This document shows, piece by piece, positions 26,501-38,075 of a DNA stretch of 64,000 nucleotides. Source of the stretch: Thamnidium elegans (Eukaryota; Mucoromycota; Mucoromycetes; Mucorales; Mucoraceae); the NCBI GenBank assembly GCA_025201345.1, contig JAIXMG010000008.1, forward strand, positions 1,262,424 to 1,326,423, written 5' to 3'. The position numbers and the translations under genes are program-made. Positions within the stretch are counted from its first letter, which is position 1, and the number at the start of each line of letters is the position of its first letter. Below the pieces are notes generated by a model that saw nothing but the letters and a program-made list of their open reading frames with translations, searched no databases and was not told where the DNA came from.

Positions 26501-29058
26501 TGCCATGGAACAACTCAATTTGGTTAACCATTTCTATCAATTCTCGTTAGATTTCTTTTATGAAATCTTTGAGTACGTTATTCATGCTAACCCCAACTTG
26601 AAGGGTATTGTCGATCCTACTGAACGTTTAGAAATTTTGTCTCGTGATTTGTTCACTGCTGCCTACAAGCGTGCTTCTCGTACTTTGATTCACGAAGATT
26701 ATAACATGTATGCAGTCTTACTTTGTCAAATTCGTATTCGCGGTGCACAAGAAAACATGGATGAAACTGAATATGATTTCCTTTTGAGTGGTGGTGATGC
26801 GGCTGTTGGATCTACTTTAACTGCTTCTAGTTTGAATATGCCTAGCTTTATTTCAGATGATACTGTACAACGTATGAAGGAGTTCTCAACATTGGCTTGT
26901 TTCAGCAATATGATGGAACATGTGCTTATAAATGAAGATGAATGGAGAAAGTTTATGGAAGATGATAACCCTGAAATGATTGTACCAAAATGTTGGGAAG
27001 GTGCTGGTAGTAATGGTAAGTGTATTGGGCTTTTTATATCAAAAAGGTAATCTGTTTACTTATACTCCATATATGTATTATTTTAATTTAGGTGCTTTGG
27101 ATTCTCTCAGAAAAATGTTGGTTGTCAAATGTTTCAGACCTGACCGTTTGTTACCTGCAACTTCCATTTTCGCTACAGAAATCTTTGATGCTGAATTTAT
27201 GAATAGTGGAGAATTGAATTTACAGCAAATTGTAATGGAAGAAGTTGGAAGTGCTACACCTTTAGCATTCTGTTCTGTTCCTGGATACGATGCAAGTTAC
27301 CGTGTTGATAACTTAGTTGCTGAAAATAACACTCGTTGTACATCTGTTGCTATGGGTTCCGCTGAAGGTTTTGCACTTGCCGATCAAGCAATTTCTACTG
27401 CTATTAAGACTGGTAACTGGGTTATGTTGAAGAATGTTCATTTAGCACCTTCTTGGCTTGGTCAACTTGAAAAGAAGTTGCATAGTATGAAACCTCATAA
27501 TAGTTTCCGTCTCTTCTTGACTATGGAAACTAATCCCAAGGTGCCTGTAAACTTGTTACGTATGTCTCGTGTGTTGATGTTTGAACCTCCTCCAGGTATC
27601 AAGGCCAACCTTACCGAATCTCTTCGTAGTATTCCACCTTCTCGTTTACAACGTGGACCTACTGAACGTTCCCGTCTTTACTTTATGTTGGCATGGCTTC
27701 ATGCTGTCGTTCAAGAACGTTTGAGATATGTTCCTCTTGGTTGGACTAAATTCTATGAATTTAACGATTCAGATCAAGACTCTGCTTTTAGTACAATTGA
27801 TAAATGGTTAGATCATGCATCTGGTGGCAGAGCAAATATTTCACCTGAAAAGATTCCTTGGGATGCTATTCGTTCACTTTTGAAGCAATCCATCTACGGT
27901 GGTCGTATTGATAATGAATATGATCAACATCTTTTGAACTCGTTCGTGAATTCATTGTTTAGACCAGAATGTTATGATATTGACTTTGAGCTTGTCAAGG
28001 GTAACGGTGAAAACGAAAAATCGATTGTTGTGCCTGATGGTACCAAGATGGAACAGTTCATGGATTGGGTTGGTAAATTACCTGATCGTGAACCACCTAC
28101 CTGGCTTGGTTTACCTTCTAATGCTGAAAGAGTGTTGTTGACTTTGAAGGGTAATAAGATGTTGTCCAAGGTTAGAAAGATGAAGAGTTTAAGTGATGAT
28201 GACGAAACTGCGTATGCTCAAGATTCCACTGGTGCTGCAAGTAAGCAAGCCGTCAGTACTGCTCAACCTGCTTGGATGCGTGCTTTGAATGCATCGATTA
28301 CAACTTGGTTAAGTATTTTACCTTCCAATATTAAGATTATGCAACGTGATATCTCTGGTATTATGGATCCATTATTCAGATTCTTTGAACGTGAAAATCA
28401 AATTGCACGTAAGCTGTTACATATTATTCATGATGATTTAATTTCTCTACAAAAGGTTTGTCTTGGTGAACTGAAGCAAACCAATCATTTACGTCAATTG
28501 ATGAATTGGTTAAACAAGGGATTGATTCCAGATCATTGGAAGAGATATAAAGTACCTCGTAATGCATCATTGAACTCATGGCTCGCCGATCTTAAATTAC
28601 GTTTGGAACAAGTAGAAGCGCTTGCACAAGAGAGCTCATTTGATCAAGTTGAAATTGCTATTGGTAGTTTGTTTACACCTGAAGCATATGTTACAGCCAC
28701 AAGACAAGCAACTGCACAAAGATATAAATGGTCTTTAGAAGAACTAGTTTTGGATGTTGATATTGGAGATAATAAGAAAGATGTTGCCGGATATCGTATT
28801 CGTGGATTAAAGATGGAAGGAGCCCAATGGGATAATAATGAAATTTGTTTGACTTCTGAACCCAGTAGTAAATTACCAAAGACAGCTATTCGATGGATTC
28901 GTAAAGAACAAAGAAAAGAAATTCAAAATGCTGTGGAATTACCTGTGTATCTCAATTCTGATAGAGCTGATCTATTGCTTACCATGACTGTACCTGCTAA
29001 TGCTGAAGAAAAGGATAGAATCCCTCAAAGAGCTGTTGCTTTAATCATTTCCTTTTAA
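14575..29058 (+). CDS. dhc1: Cytoplasmic dynein heavy chain
   Basis: Motor subunit of cytoplasmic dynein 1, moving nuclei, spindles and endosomes towards microtubule minus ends. Exons 14575-14836, 14908-15350, 15424-15661, 15723-15815, 15882-17602, 17664-27015 and 27092-29058 join in frame to 4691 aa, close to animal DYNC1H1 and longer than yeast Dyn1. The tail and linker occupy roughly the first 1900 residues. All four nucleotide-binding AAA modules keep their P-loops: GPAGTGKTE (about 1959), GPSGAGKST (2266), GPPGSGKTM (2646) and GVSGSGKTT (2988). Walker B motifs include CFDEFNR (AAA1), FCDEINLP (AAA3) and FIMDES (AAA4). The coiled-coil stalk follows AAA4 ([14 protein letters not shown] onward), then AAA5-6 and a C-terminal barrel ending in [12 protein letters not shown]. 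Five of six introns lie in the first 3.1 kb; exon 6 alone is 9352 nt. Nothing looks broken. Confidence 0.97.
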
Positions 29059-29291
29059 ATAAATAAAAAATATCGGTTGTTGTGTGACCTTTTTATTTTA
29101 ACTATATTAAGTCAAACTCCTTAAAAAAGAAAGCGGGTTTTTTTTTCTTTCCCTCTTTATTTCACTTTCTTTCTTCTTTTTTTTTTCACTGCTATATAAC
29201 TTTTTTTTTTTCACTTATTATCTTTTATATATACACGTTAGTTTGTTACATAAGACAGTTTTTTTTAAAAAAGAGAAAAAAAAGCTTTTTT
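29059..29291. other. Short intergenic spacer, dynein to coiled-coil gene
   Basis: 233 bp of T-rich sequence between two genes on the same strand. It must hold both the dynein 3' UTR and the promoter of the next gene. No other feature seen. Confidence 0.6.
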
Positions 29292-31899
29292 ATGAATAGA
29301 TTTGAAGATGACAAGTTCTCGATGACTAATGTCTCCTTATTGGACGAAAACATCTCTACTCCTCGAAACATTACTAGCTCTCCTGTATCCATTTCAGCGA
29401 ACCAAAGGCAATTTAGTAATAACAGAAGATTCAGTACACTTAACGCGGACGAATTAGGCAATGAAAAATATAACGAAAGGGACTCGAGACCTATTTCTAC
29501 TTCTTTAAAGGCTCAAGAAAGTGTTGGTATTCTTAAAAGAAAATATATAAAAAATATAAAAATTCTAAAACATAATTTTGTACTCTCTTTGTGTTTTAGA
29601 CCCTAGATGTATTAAAGAAAGAAAACTTTAACTTAAAACTTCGGTTATACTTTTTAGAAGAACGAGTTAGAGACTCTTCACCAGAAAGCGTTGAAAAAGC
29701 CATTAAAGAAGTAAGTTATATAAAAAAATTGTTCCTTTATGTATACTTATTGTGTATTAATCGTGATTTATTTATCATTCTTTTAGAATATTAATAATAA
29801 AATGGCTCTTCAATCACTAACATCAGAATTGAAACGATACAAGGCCATGATTTTAGAGTTAAATCAGGGAATTGATATTTTACAAGAGAAGACCTGTCCC
29901 AAAATTCATGGTATGACACCTGAAGAAAGAGAAGAGTTTGAAAAAATCAAAGCTGAAGCAGAAGCTTACCATGAAGAAACTGATAAACTTAGTCTTTCCT
30001 TGGCTAATTTAACAGCTGAAAATGTTCGATTAAGAACAACTATTCGATCTTCTCGAGTTGCAACCAATAACGCACCACCATCACCACCTGCAAATGCTCC
30101 TGAGTCTGAAGACGTCATTGAACTTCGTCGTAAATACAGACAAGCAAAGATTAAAATCGAAGAGCAACAGAGAGCTATGCAAATGATGAACAACAATGCT
30201 CAAAATAACAGAGCTTATGGTAATAACCAAGGTGGCGACGATTATCATTCAAACCAAATCAAAAAGCAATTGGAAGGAGAATTGCGCATGGAGAGACTTG
30301 AAATAGATAGAGTCTATAATGAATTACAAGATAAAAACAAGGACATTCATAGTTTACAATTGGAGTTGGATCAATATACCAAATCATTACATGATACCAA
30401 ACAACAACTTCGTGGTAAGACTATTGAATGTGAACAGTTGCGTGAAGAAAATGAAAAGATGCTTGTTGATAGAAACGATATGGAACAAGTCATTAAAGCT
30501 GTCTCCGAGTTACAAGAAGATAATGACCAACTTGTTGTTGCTATTCAAAACAGAGATCAAGATATTGCTGAGCTTGAAGCCGAAGTAGAAAAGTTACTCT
30601 CTCACTTGGAAGAAAAGGGTGAAGATGATGATAACGGCAACAATAACAATAATGAGGCGACTAACAATAAGATTATGATGTTGGAAGAAGCTATTAATGA
30701 ACGAGAAGAAAAGATTGATATGCTGTCAAAAGAATTGAAAGAAACCAACGAATCTCATGATGATGATATTGAAGTGTTTGAGGAACATATTGCTAAAGCT
30801 CAAGAAGAGATTAAAAAGAAGCAAGACCAAAACAATGAATTAATGTTGGAGTTAGAAAATGTCAAAAAGATTTGTGAGGAGGAGTTGGATAAACAGTATA
30901 ACGAATTGGCTGTATCTATAAGAGAACGTGAAGTTAGAATTGCTTCATTGGAAGGTAACTTTGAGCAAAAGACAGATACTATGCAAAGAGAAAGAGATTT
31001 GTTGGGTGAAGAAATAGAGGAGCTTAAAGATAAGCTTCATGTCGCCTTTGATGAATTAAGACAAAAAGAAAACGCCATACAAGAGTTGTCGGACGCGTTA
31101 AATAACCGAGACGAAGTTGATGTGTCGTATCTTTTGCAAGTAAGTACTACATATGTATGTATATATTTTTTGTTAAGCTTATTAACCTTTTTTTTTTTTG
31201 TAGTCAGACAAAATGCAAGAGTATATTCAACGTTGGGAAAATCGATCTAATGAATTGGAAACCAAGTATAAAAAGACCCGCGAAAAGTTGATGGAAGATC
31301 GCACACAAGCAAAAGCAAAGGCAACACAGCAACACAACGCCTACGTGGATTTAAAAAACAAATATCTTATTGTTACGGAAAAATATGATCTTTTAAACAA
31401 GATTGTTGATGGTGACACCAAATCAACAGAGGTAATATAATGAATTCAAAAATATGGTCTAATATTTAAAAAAAAAAAAATTTACTTGTGATATTATAGA
31501 TAAAGTCTGGTGCGGCGATAAAAGAAAAAACAAGGTTATTAAATAAACTTAACCGTGAATTAAGAAAGGAACTAGATGAAAGAGGTAGCGAATGTGAACA
31601 TGAAAGGCATAGAGGCGATGAATTAGAAAAGCTGTATCAAATGGAACTCGAAGCAAATATTACGTTAAAAAAGCAATTAGAAAGAAAAACTACCATGTTG
31701 ACAAATTCTCTTTTAGCTCATGATGTGAGTTTTTTTTTTTTCTGTACTTTAAAAAAAAAATATGAACTGATGTATTTTATAATAATAATAGAATTTGAAA
31801 GAACAAGGTGAATTCATGGGAAATATCTTATATGAACAAGCAACAGGTGGACATCAAATATTTCGTGAAAGAACTCCATCAGCAATGAGCTCTTTTTAA
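29292..31899 (+). CDS. Centrosomin N-terminal motif coiled-coil protein (Mto1/Pcp1-like)
   Basis: Predicted microtubule-organising-centre protein that recruits the gamma-tubulin complex. Exons 29292-29526, 29607-29710, 29787-31139, 31204-31431, 31500-31724 and 31792-31899 give 750 aa. Exon 2 encodes LKKENFNLKLRLYFLEERV followed by SPESVEKAIKENI, the CM1/Cnn_1N signature that binds gamma-TuRC. The N-terminal 78 residues are Ser/Asn-rich; most of the rest is long coiled coil rich in Glu, Lys and Gln, with a short Asn stretch near the middle. The first splice junction is the weakest: donor GTATTC with acceptor CCCTAG was preferred because it keeps frame, while a donor at 29523 with an acceptor 7 nt earlier is the alternative. 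It follows the dynein gene by 233 bp on the same strand. Confidence 0.85.
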
Positions 31900-32568
31900 A
31901 AAAAAAAAGTTCAATGTAAATATTACAAGTTTCTGTACTAATAATCATAATACTGCGGCTCATTGTCATTTGTGGCATTCTCAACCTGTACAAAATCAAT
32001 CATATAATCACTGGAAAACCCCCCACCAACCTACTATCACATACAATTATAATTACACATATGCACAAAAAATAATTACACTAGTTCTTTTTTTTTTCTT
32101 ACCGACGTTTCTTTTTATTATTTTAAAATAAAATGAACGAACACAATATTTATTTATTTAGAGCAGTCCAGAGTACAATCCAGAGAACAAGCAGCTGTTA
32201 ACTACTCTGTCAAAAAAAAAAAACGATAACTTTGTACTTCTTTATTAAGAGAAAAAGCCTAATCACACATATACATTGATTAATTACATTGCTATAAAAA
32301 AAAGAAACTAGAGGTATTTAGTCGTATGTTCGATTAAAGAGCACATATTAACAATATCGAACTACTTTGTATAACTATAAACTACATATTTACTGATACA
32401 TACATCACAAAGATAAAATATAATGAATGACTTTTTTTTTTAGGACGTGTTGATAATTGATAAAAAAAGAAATAAAAAAGAATAGTTGAACTTCAAGCTA
32501 TTAGGACCAAAAATCGTGTAGCTGCTACAGAGCGTATATTTGTGAAAGGGAATTTAAAAGAAGCTTAA

Positions 32569-32663
32569 ATTAGCAGTGTTGATAGCAGCAGGTGAGGTAA
32601 GCAACAGTGAGCCAGCCAAGCAGAGTACACAGTAGGACTGAGCTCGGACACGTCACTGCTAAT
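32569..32663. repeat. Inverted-repeat-bounded segment, possible structured RNA
   Basis: ATTAGCAGTG at 32569-32578 pairs perfectly with CACTGCTAAT at 32654-32663. The 75 bp between are about half G+C, against a strongly AT-rich surround. No TA or longer flanking duplication is clear. Could be a small mobile element or an unrecognised RNA; no known RNA family was recognised. Confidence 0.45.
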
Positions 32664-33285
32664 GTGAACGGAATAGGCTCTTGCCAGTCTTGTTATGTAT
32701 TGAGTATGACAACCAGCTCTTACAAGGACATGTTACAATCCAGAATGTAGTTATGAAACCAACAACTTCAATGTCACGAAATATCGTATCACATTTAGAG
32801 CCAGTTTTCTTTGATACAAGCGAGTCAATGACAATAATAGATCTGTCTTTGTTCTTTCTCTTACCAGATGAAAAACTTGCTTTCTCACCTCTGAAATAAG
32901 CAGAGTTTACTAAATATTTTTCATTCTGTAATCTGTGTACGATAAATATAATACTGGTCTTCGAGACTTTTTTCTTTATTCCTGTAAAAGGTAAGATTTG
33001 ACACCAGAAAAACTGTCAAATCAACATTTTTATAGAAAACTTCATTTTTGCGTGCACTAAGCAATGGAAACTCTTACTTCAAGAGTTATTGCGGGAAGAG
33101 AAGATGTTCCAATTGAACATTTGCCCAATTCTATCCAGCATTCTATACATACATTACTTAAATATTTCAATAAAGAGCCCTTATAATCCTTTTAATGTTT
33201 GACCAAAAATTGATCAATTTAGCTGCCAAATTAGCCTCAAAAAAGTAGGTGAATTGAGAGTGGAAGCACAGTAATAATAAACACA

Positions 33286-33421
33286 AGCTTTTTTAGTGTA
33301 CCGTTCCAACAATAACCATATAAATAATCATATCATAAAATAAATAAACATACGCTTTTTTAGTGTACCAATAACCATATATAAATAATCATATCATAAA
33401 ATAAATAAACACACGCTTTTT
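33286..33421. repeat. Tandem duplication of about 60-66 bp
   Basis: Two adjacent copies run from GCTTTTTTAGTGTACC through AATAATCATATCATAAAATA and AATAAACA. The first copy has an extra 8 bp (GTTCCAAC) after GTGTACC. The beginning of a third copy (CGCTTTTTT) ends the array. It lies about 250 bp upstream of the pyruvate kinase start. Confidence 0.85.
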
Positions 33422-33467
33422 TGTAAGTGTGCAGTTGCACAATGCCATATTTTTAAAGTTAGCGGGG

Positions 33468-33486
33468 CTTATCTCAACAAGATAAG
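33468..33486. promoter_or_regulatory. Facing GATA motifs upstream of pyruvate kinase
   Basis: CTTATCT and AGATAAG, exact reverse complements, are separated by 5 bp. Both contain GATAAG, the core bound by fungal GATA factors. They sit 186 bp before the start codon. A regulatory role is inferred from position and motif only. Confidence 0.4.
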
Positions 33487-33587
33487 ATGATGCGTTTGAT
33501 TGGATCACGATAATGCACTTTTTTTATAGAAAGAACTCACAGTTACTTTGAGCGGAGAGTTATAGAGTGTGGGGTCCTCCCCATTAG

Positions 33588-33595
33588 TATAAAAT
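33588..33595 (+). promoter_or_regulatory. TATA-like box of pyruvate kinase gene
   Basis: TATAAAAT lies 77 bp upstream of the ATG, followed by a pyrimidine-rich stretch (TTCTTTTCTTCTTCTTCTTC), a layout common in strongly expressed fungal genes. Confidence 0.5.
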
Positions 33596-33671
33596 ACCTA
33601 GTATTTTTTTCTCACTTCTTTTCTTCTTCTTCTTCTTTATATTATTATTATAATAAAAAAAAAAACTCAAA

Positions 33672-35868
33672 ATGTCTCGTATTAGTCCCGAAATTACCTC
33701 CAATATCCAATGGGTTGCTCAAATGAACGTTGATGTTGAACCTACTCACGGTCGTAAAACTACTGTTATCGGTACTATTGGTAAGTAACTTCCCCCCTTA
33801 AATATTTTTTTGTACGACTTTTAAAATTCTAATCTCGTAAAAACTCAGGTCCCAAGACAAACAGTGTTGAAATGATTACTCAACTCAGAAATGCTGGTTT
33901 AAATGTTGTTCGTATGAACTTCTCTCACGGTTCTCATGAAGTAAGTTACTAATATTGAGTAGAGGGGGTGAGTAGAGGGGGTGAGTAAAGAACTAATAAA
34001 AAAAATTTGTTTCATATAGTATCATCAATCTGTTATTGAAAATACTCGTAAGAGTTTCGAACGTAAGTACCTTTCCTAATAATAAAATAAATAAAAAAAA
34101 AGCTTAAATATTCATACTATAAATAGTTTATCCCGGTCGCCCCGTTGCTATCGCCTTGGATAATAAGGGTCCTGAGATCCGTACTGGTAACATGGAAGAT
34201 GATGTCGAAGTAAGTAAAAACCACTATTTTATCATTTTTGATGAGTGTACTTATGGCTAGTAAACTCAATAGATTCCCATCTCTGCTGGCCATGAAATGA
34301 TTTTCAGTGTTAATGAAGAATATGCTGAAAAGTGTAATGGTGAAGTCATGTATGTTGACTACAAGAACTTACCCAAGGTGATTGAAGTTGGTAAGACTAT
34401 CTTTGTTGATGATGGTGTACTTTCTTTCGAAGTCATTGAGGTTTTAGAGGAAGGTGTTCGTGTTATTGCCAAGAATAACGGTAGACTCTGTTCTCACAAA
34501 GGTGTCAATTTACCCAGCACTAACGTTGATTTACCCGCTCTCTCCGAAAAGGATAAGGTCGATTTAAGATTTGGTGTTGCTCAAAAGGTCGATGTTATCT
34601 TTGCTTCTTTCGTTCGTAGTGGTCAAGATGTTAAAGATATTCGTGAGGTTTTAGGTGAAGATGGTAAGAACATCATGATTATCTCAAAGATTGAGAACCA
34701 TCAAGGTGTTGAAAACTTTGACGATATTCTTCGTGAAACTGATGGTGTTATGGTTGCTCGTGGTGTAAGTATATACTCTTGGATTGTGTGTACACGAATA
34801 CTAATATGATATATAGGATATGGGTATTGAAATCCCTCTTGAACGTGTCTTTATTGCTCAAAAGATGATGATCACAAAATGTAACTTGGCCGGTAAGCCT
34901 GTTATTTGGTAAGCAAACAAGACTTCTTATCGATAAAACAAAAGTAAAAGCTATGCTAACCAATTGCATTACATAGTGCTACCCAGATGTTAGAATCCAT
35001 GACTGTGAGTTAATTTTCGAATATTTTTTTTGTTTTTGTTTTGTGCATGAGTACTGACGTAATATTGTAGTACAACCCTAGACCCACTCGTGCAGAGGTC
35101 TCTGATGTGGCCAATGCAGTATTAGATGGTGCCGATTGTGTCATGCTTTCTGGTGAGACTGCTAAGGGTAACTACCCTATCCAAGCTGTCCAAACTATGC
35201 ATGATATCTGTAAGCTTGCTGAAACCGTTATCTGTTATCCTGCTGTATTCAACGACCTCCGTTCTCTTACTGCTTTACCCACTGAAACTACCGAGACTGT
35301 TGCATGTGCTGCCGTCGCTGCTGCTCATGAACAAGCTGCTGGTTGTATCATTGTTTTATCTACATCTGGTAAATCCGCTCGTTTGATCTCCAAGTACAGA
35401 CCTCGTGCTCCTATTGTTGTTGTGACTCGTAACCCTCAAGCTGCTCGTCAAATTCATTTCTATAGAGGTTGTTTCCCCTTCCATTATCCTAAAGCTTCTT
35501 CTAACGCTGCTGCTTTCTTATCTGCTTCTCATCAAAATAACTCTACTTTGAGTCCTTCTGATAATGCTCCCTGGCAAGAGGATGTTGACTCCAGACTTAA
35601 GTGGGGTAAAGTGTTTAAATATGTGTTTCATGTACTCAACAAAAAATATTAACTTCTTATTTACGTTTTTTTTTTTTTAGGTTTGGAACAAGCCATGAAA
35701 TACGGGTAATGATAACAATCTTATTTATTTTTTAATCGATTGGTCGAATTAACTTGTTACGTTTTTTATTATAGTTTGCTCCAAAGCGGTCAACCCGTCG
35801 TTGCCGTTCAAGGTTGGAAGGGCGGTCTTGGTCACACTAACACTCTCCGTGTTATTTACGCACCATAA
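33672..35868 (+). CDS. pyk: Pyruvate kinase
   Basis: Last step of glycolysis: phosphoenolpyruvate plus ADP to pyruvate plus ATP, cytosolic homotetramer. Ten exons: 33672-33780, 33849-33940, 34020-34062, 34127-34209, 34273-34764, 34817-34908, 34977-35004, 35071-35605, 35681-35705 and 35775-35868; 530 aa, usual for fungi. Visible motifs: [35 protein letters not shown] (catalytic Lys and Mg-binding Glu), [15 protein letters not shown], and [20 protein letters not shown] followed by MLSGETAKG. The C-terminal effector domain includes [16 protein letters not shown] and ends LRVIYAP. Exons of 43, 28 and 25 nt are unusually short. The window also holds phosphofructokinase, but the two genes are 31 kb apart. 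Confidence 0.96.
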
Positions 35869-38075
35869 ATTGTTTCTCGTTAACCTTTTATACTTTTCTC
35901 CCCTATTATCCTCGCTTCTATATATCATCATTACCCTATTTCTCTTCTGCTTTCGTATGCAAAACAACAAAAAATACCACACAACAAATCTTAAAAAAAA
36001 AATGGAGATTATGAAAAAAAAAAAAAAAAAAAAACTTGTTATTAAAACTAGTTTGTTTATACTATAAACAATACGACCAATAAATAAAAAAAATTTATGC
36101 GTTCAATTACTATTTTTTTTCTTTGTGCTAATAAGGTAAATAAACAACACTTAAAGTTGGATAAAAAAATTAAAAGAGAAACAAACTGGAGTCGACGCTG
36201 CATTGTAAAGTATATATTTTTATTTTGATCTCTTGTATGACCTTGTTCGACAATTAAAAACTTCCAATTTTTTCGGGTCACAACAATCAAAAACCTTGAT
36301 TGTATTATCGAACGGTAAATGGTCTACTATAATCTTGCTACACCACCATTTACACCACCAGCGTCAATTTAAGGAAATTCCTGGTACACCATCATATTAT
36401 AAGGAAGCCTCTTTTGAAATATTTAGACATTTGGTTATATAAAATGTACTTGGTTTTATATGAATTCATTGTTAAAAAAAAAAGAAAAGAAAAGGATGGA
36501 ATAAATAGGTTAATTTAATCATAAAAAGGATTTATTTAATCATCATAATATATTTATATTACAATTTACTTTCTGGTAGTGTACCTACCAAATCTCTTTT
36601 TACCATCAATTCAACCTACGGCCTTTCTTTTAATCTCCCGGCTATTCTTTGTAGCAACCGAATACGAGATTCATCATCTTCTTTTGTTCGAGATTTTCTC
36701 GCATAGTCTACAAAGTCATATTGCTCCTTTTTGAGATTTCGAACAAATAATTGATAGGCAAGTAATTTTGAACTTTTTTTGCCATATCATCTGAAAATTG
36801 GATTAATATAGATACATGATATATAAAAAAATTTATCGCTTTACCTATATACTTTTTTTTTTTTTTTTTTCGCTACGAACAGTGAACGTATACTAAGTTT
36901 ACCACTGTCCTGATTTTTTCGTTTTGTCTTAACAGTCGCGAAGTCTACTTTATTGGTACACCATTGGTTGAAACCAATAGCAGGCTTTTCATCAAATAAA
37001 TCGGTGTATTTCCAAACTGTGGAAAATATTTCATTGTTTATTAGAGATTTTTGTACGTAAACTTCTTTATTCTCTGGATCATCCGGTAAGAACGCTAAGT
37101 TTAAAAATTGAGTTACTTGAGCATGGTTTGTTACCATAAAAAAAGGATAGATAAAAGATTAATATCATAGAGGACTACCAGCTATTGTTCATCATTACCA
37201 AATTTCACATTATTTTCCTCTTGTTCATCATCATCATCTGTACAAGGTGTTTCAGAAGGATATAAATCTTATTTGAACGGTTGACTATGGATTGTTAGTA
37301 TATACGCCAAAATAGGCTCCGTAGGATCTTCCAGACAACAAATGTCTATATCCTTCATATTTTCGATTCTTTCGACCAGTTCAGCAACATTAGTCTTGTT
37401 ATAAGTCTAGCAGTAGATGATGTGGAAACCACAAAAAGTCTCTTGAGTGATATAAAGTATCAGTGCTAAGCTCCAATTGATTTTTCAATGCAAGAGCAGG
37501 ATTCTTTCTGTGTACCAAAGCCATTAACAGTTGTACCTTCAGGAACATTTGAGTATTGTCCCTGAGCACCGGTACTGTCCTCATTTTGCGAGCTTTCCAT
37601 TTCATTTATGAGAGAAATTGTTGCTACAGTTGTCTTCGTTTTTAAAATTTTAAAGTACAAAACATATATTTATTTCTTACATCGTTAAAAAGGGAAAGAA
37701 AAGTAACTTATTAAAACTTATTTTCGCACACCAAAAGTGTTTCAACTTATTCCATGCAAATTCAAAAAAATACGTCGCACTCTTTTTTTCTGAACGTGTA
37801 AATAGAATGTGTATTAAGAGTTACTCAAAATAAAGCTCGCTCCATTTGCACACAAAACCCCCTTACAAAGCAGTTACTTTCCGCTTTGCGATAAGGATGT
37901 ATTCAAGGCGCCGTCTTAACCATAACTGTTCCATTTTTTAATCTTAGAAGTTATATGAAAAGAAAAAAAAAAGCTTTTTTATTTTATTTTTTTAAAAAGG
38001 AATAATACACAAGAGAGGGATGACTATTTATGATGGAGAGGGTGTGGGGTGCAAGGGGGAGAAAAATAAATAAAT
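35869..38075. other. Intergenic region with decayed gene
   Basis: 2.2 kb between pyruvate kinase and the 3' end of the arginyl-tRNA synthetase gene. It includes a degenerate minus-strand gene (36559-37660, separate entry). The remaining parts, 35869-36558 and 37661-38075, are AT-rich with A-runs and nothing recognisable. Confidence 0.6.
36559..37660 (-). pseudogene. Decayed protein gene of unknown family
   Basis: Coding-like segments lie in changing minus-strand frames. In order: ESSQNEDSTGAQGQYSNVP and VNGFGTQKES (about 37640-37500); TNVAELVERIENMKDIDICC, LEDPTEPILAYILTIHSQP, then TDDDDEQEENNVKFGND (about 37400-37180); HAQVTQFLNLAFLPDDPENK with WKYTDLFDEKPAIGFNQWC (37137-36860); and LFVRNLKKEQYDFVDYARKS followed by IRLLQRIAGRLKERP (36760-36620), which meets an in-frame TAG. 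The segments are separated by stops, frameshifts and A-runs, so a functional product is unlikely unless splicing is unusual. I do not recognise the family. A multicopy or transposon-associated gene is possible. Confidence 0.5.

Larger units (their letters stand above)
31900..33671. other. Intergenic region upstream of pyruvate kinase
   Basis: 1.8 kb with no convincing protein gene; the frame at 32681-32899 is unrecognised. It contains a 95-bp inverted-repeat-bounded segment (32569-32663), a tandem 60-66-bp repeat (33286-33421), a pair of facing GATA motifs (33468-33486) and a TATA-like box (33588-33595) ahead of the pyruvate kinase start. Confidence 0.6.

Noticed and set aside
32681..32899. 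72-aa plus-strand frame upstream of pyruvate kinase
   Set aside because: Starts at TTG-like codon, no domain, no neighbours to splice with; likely chance.
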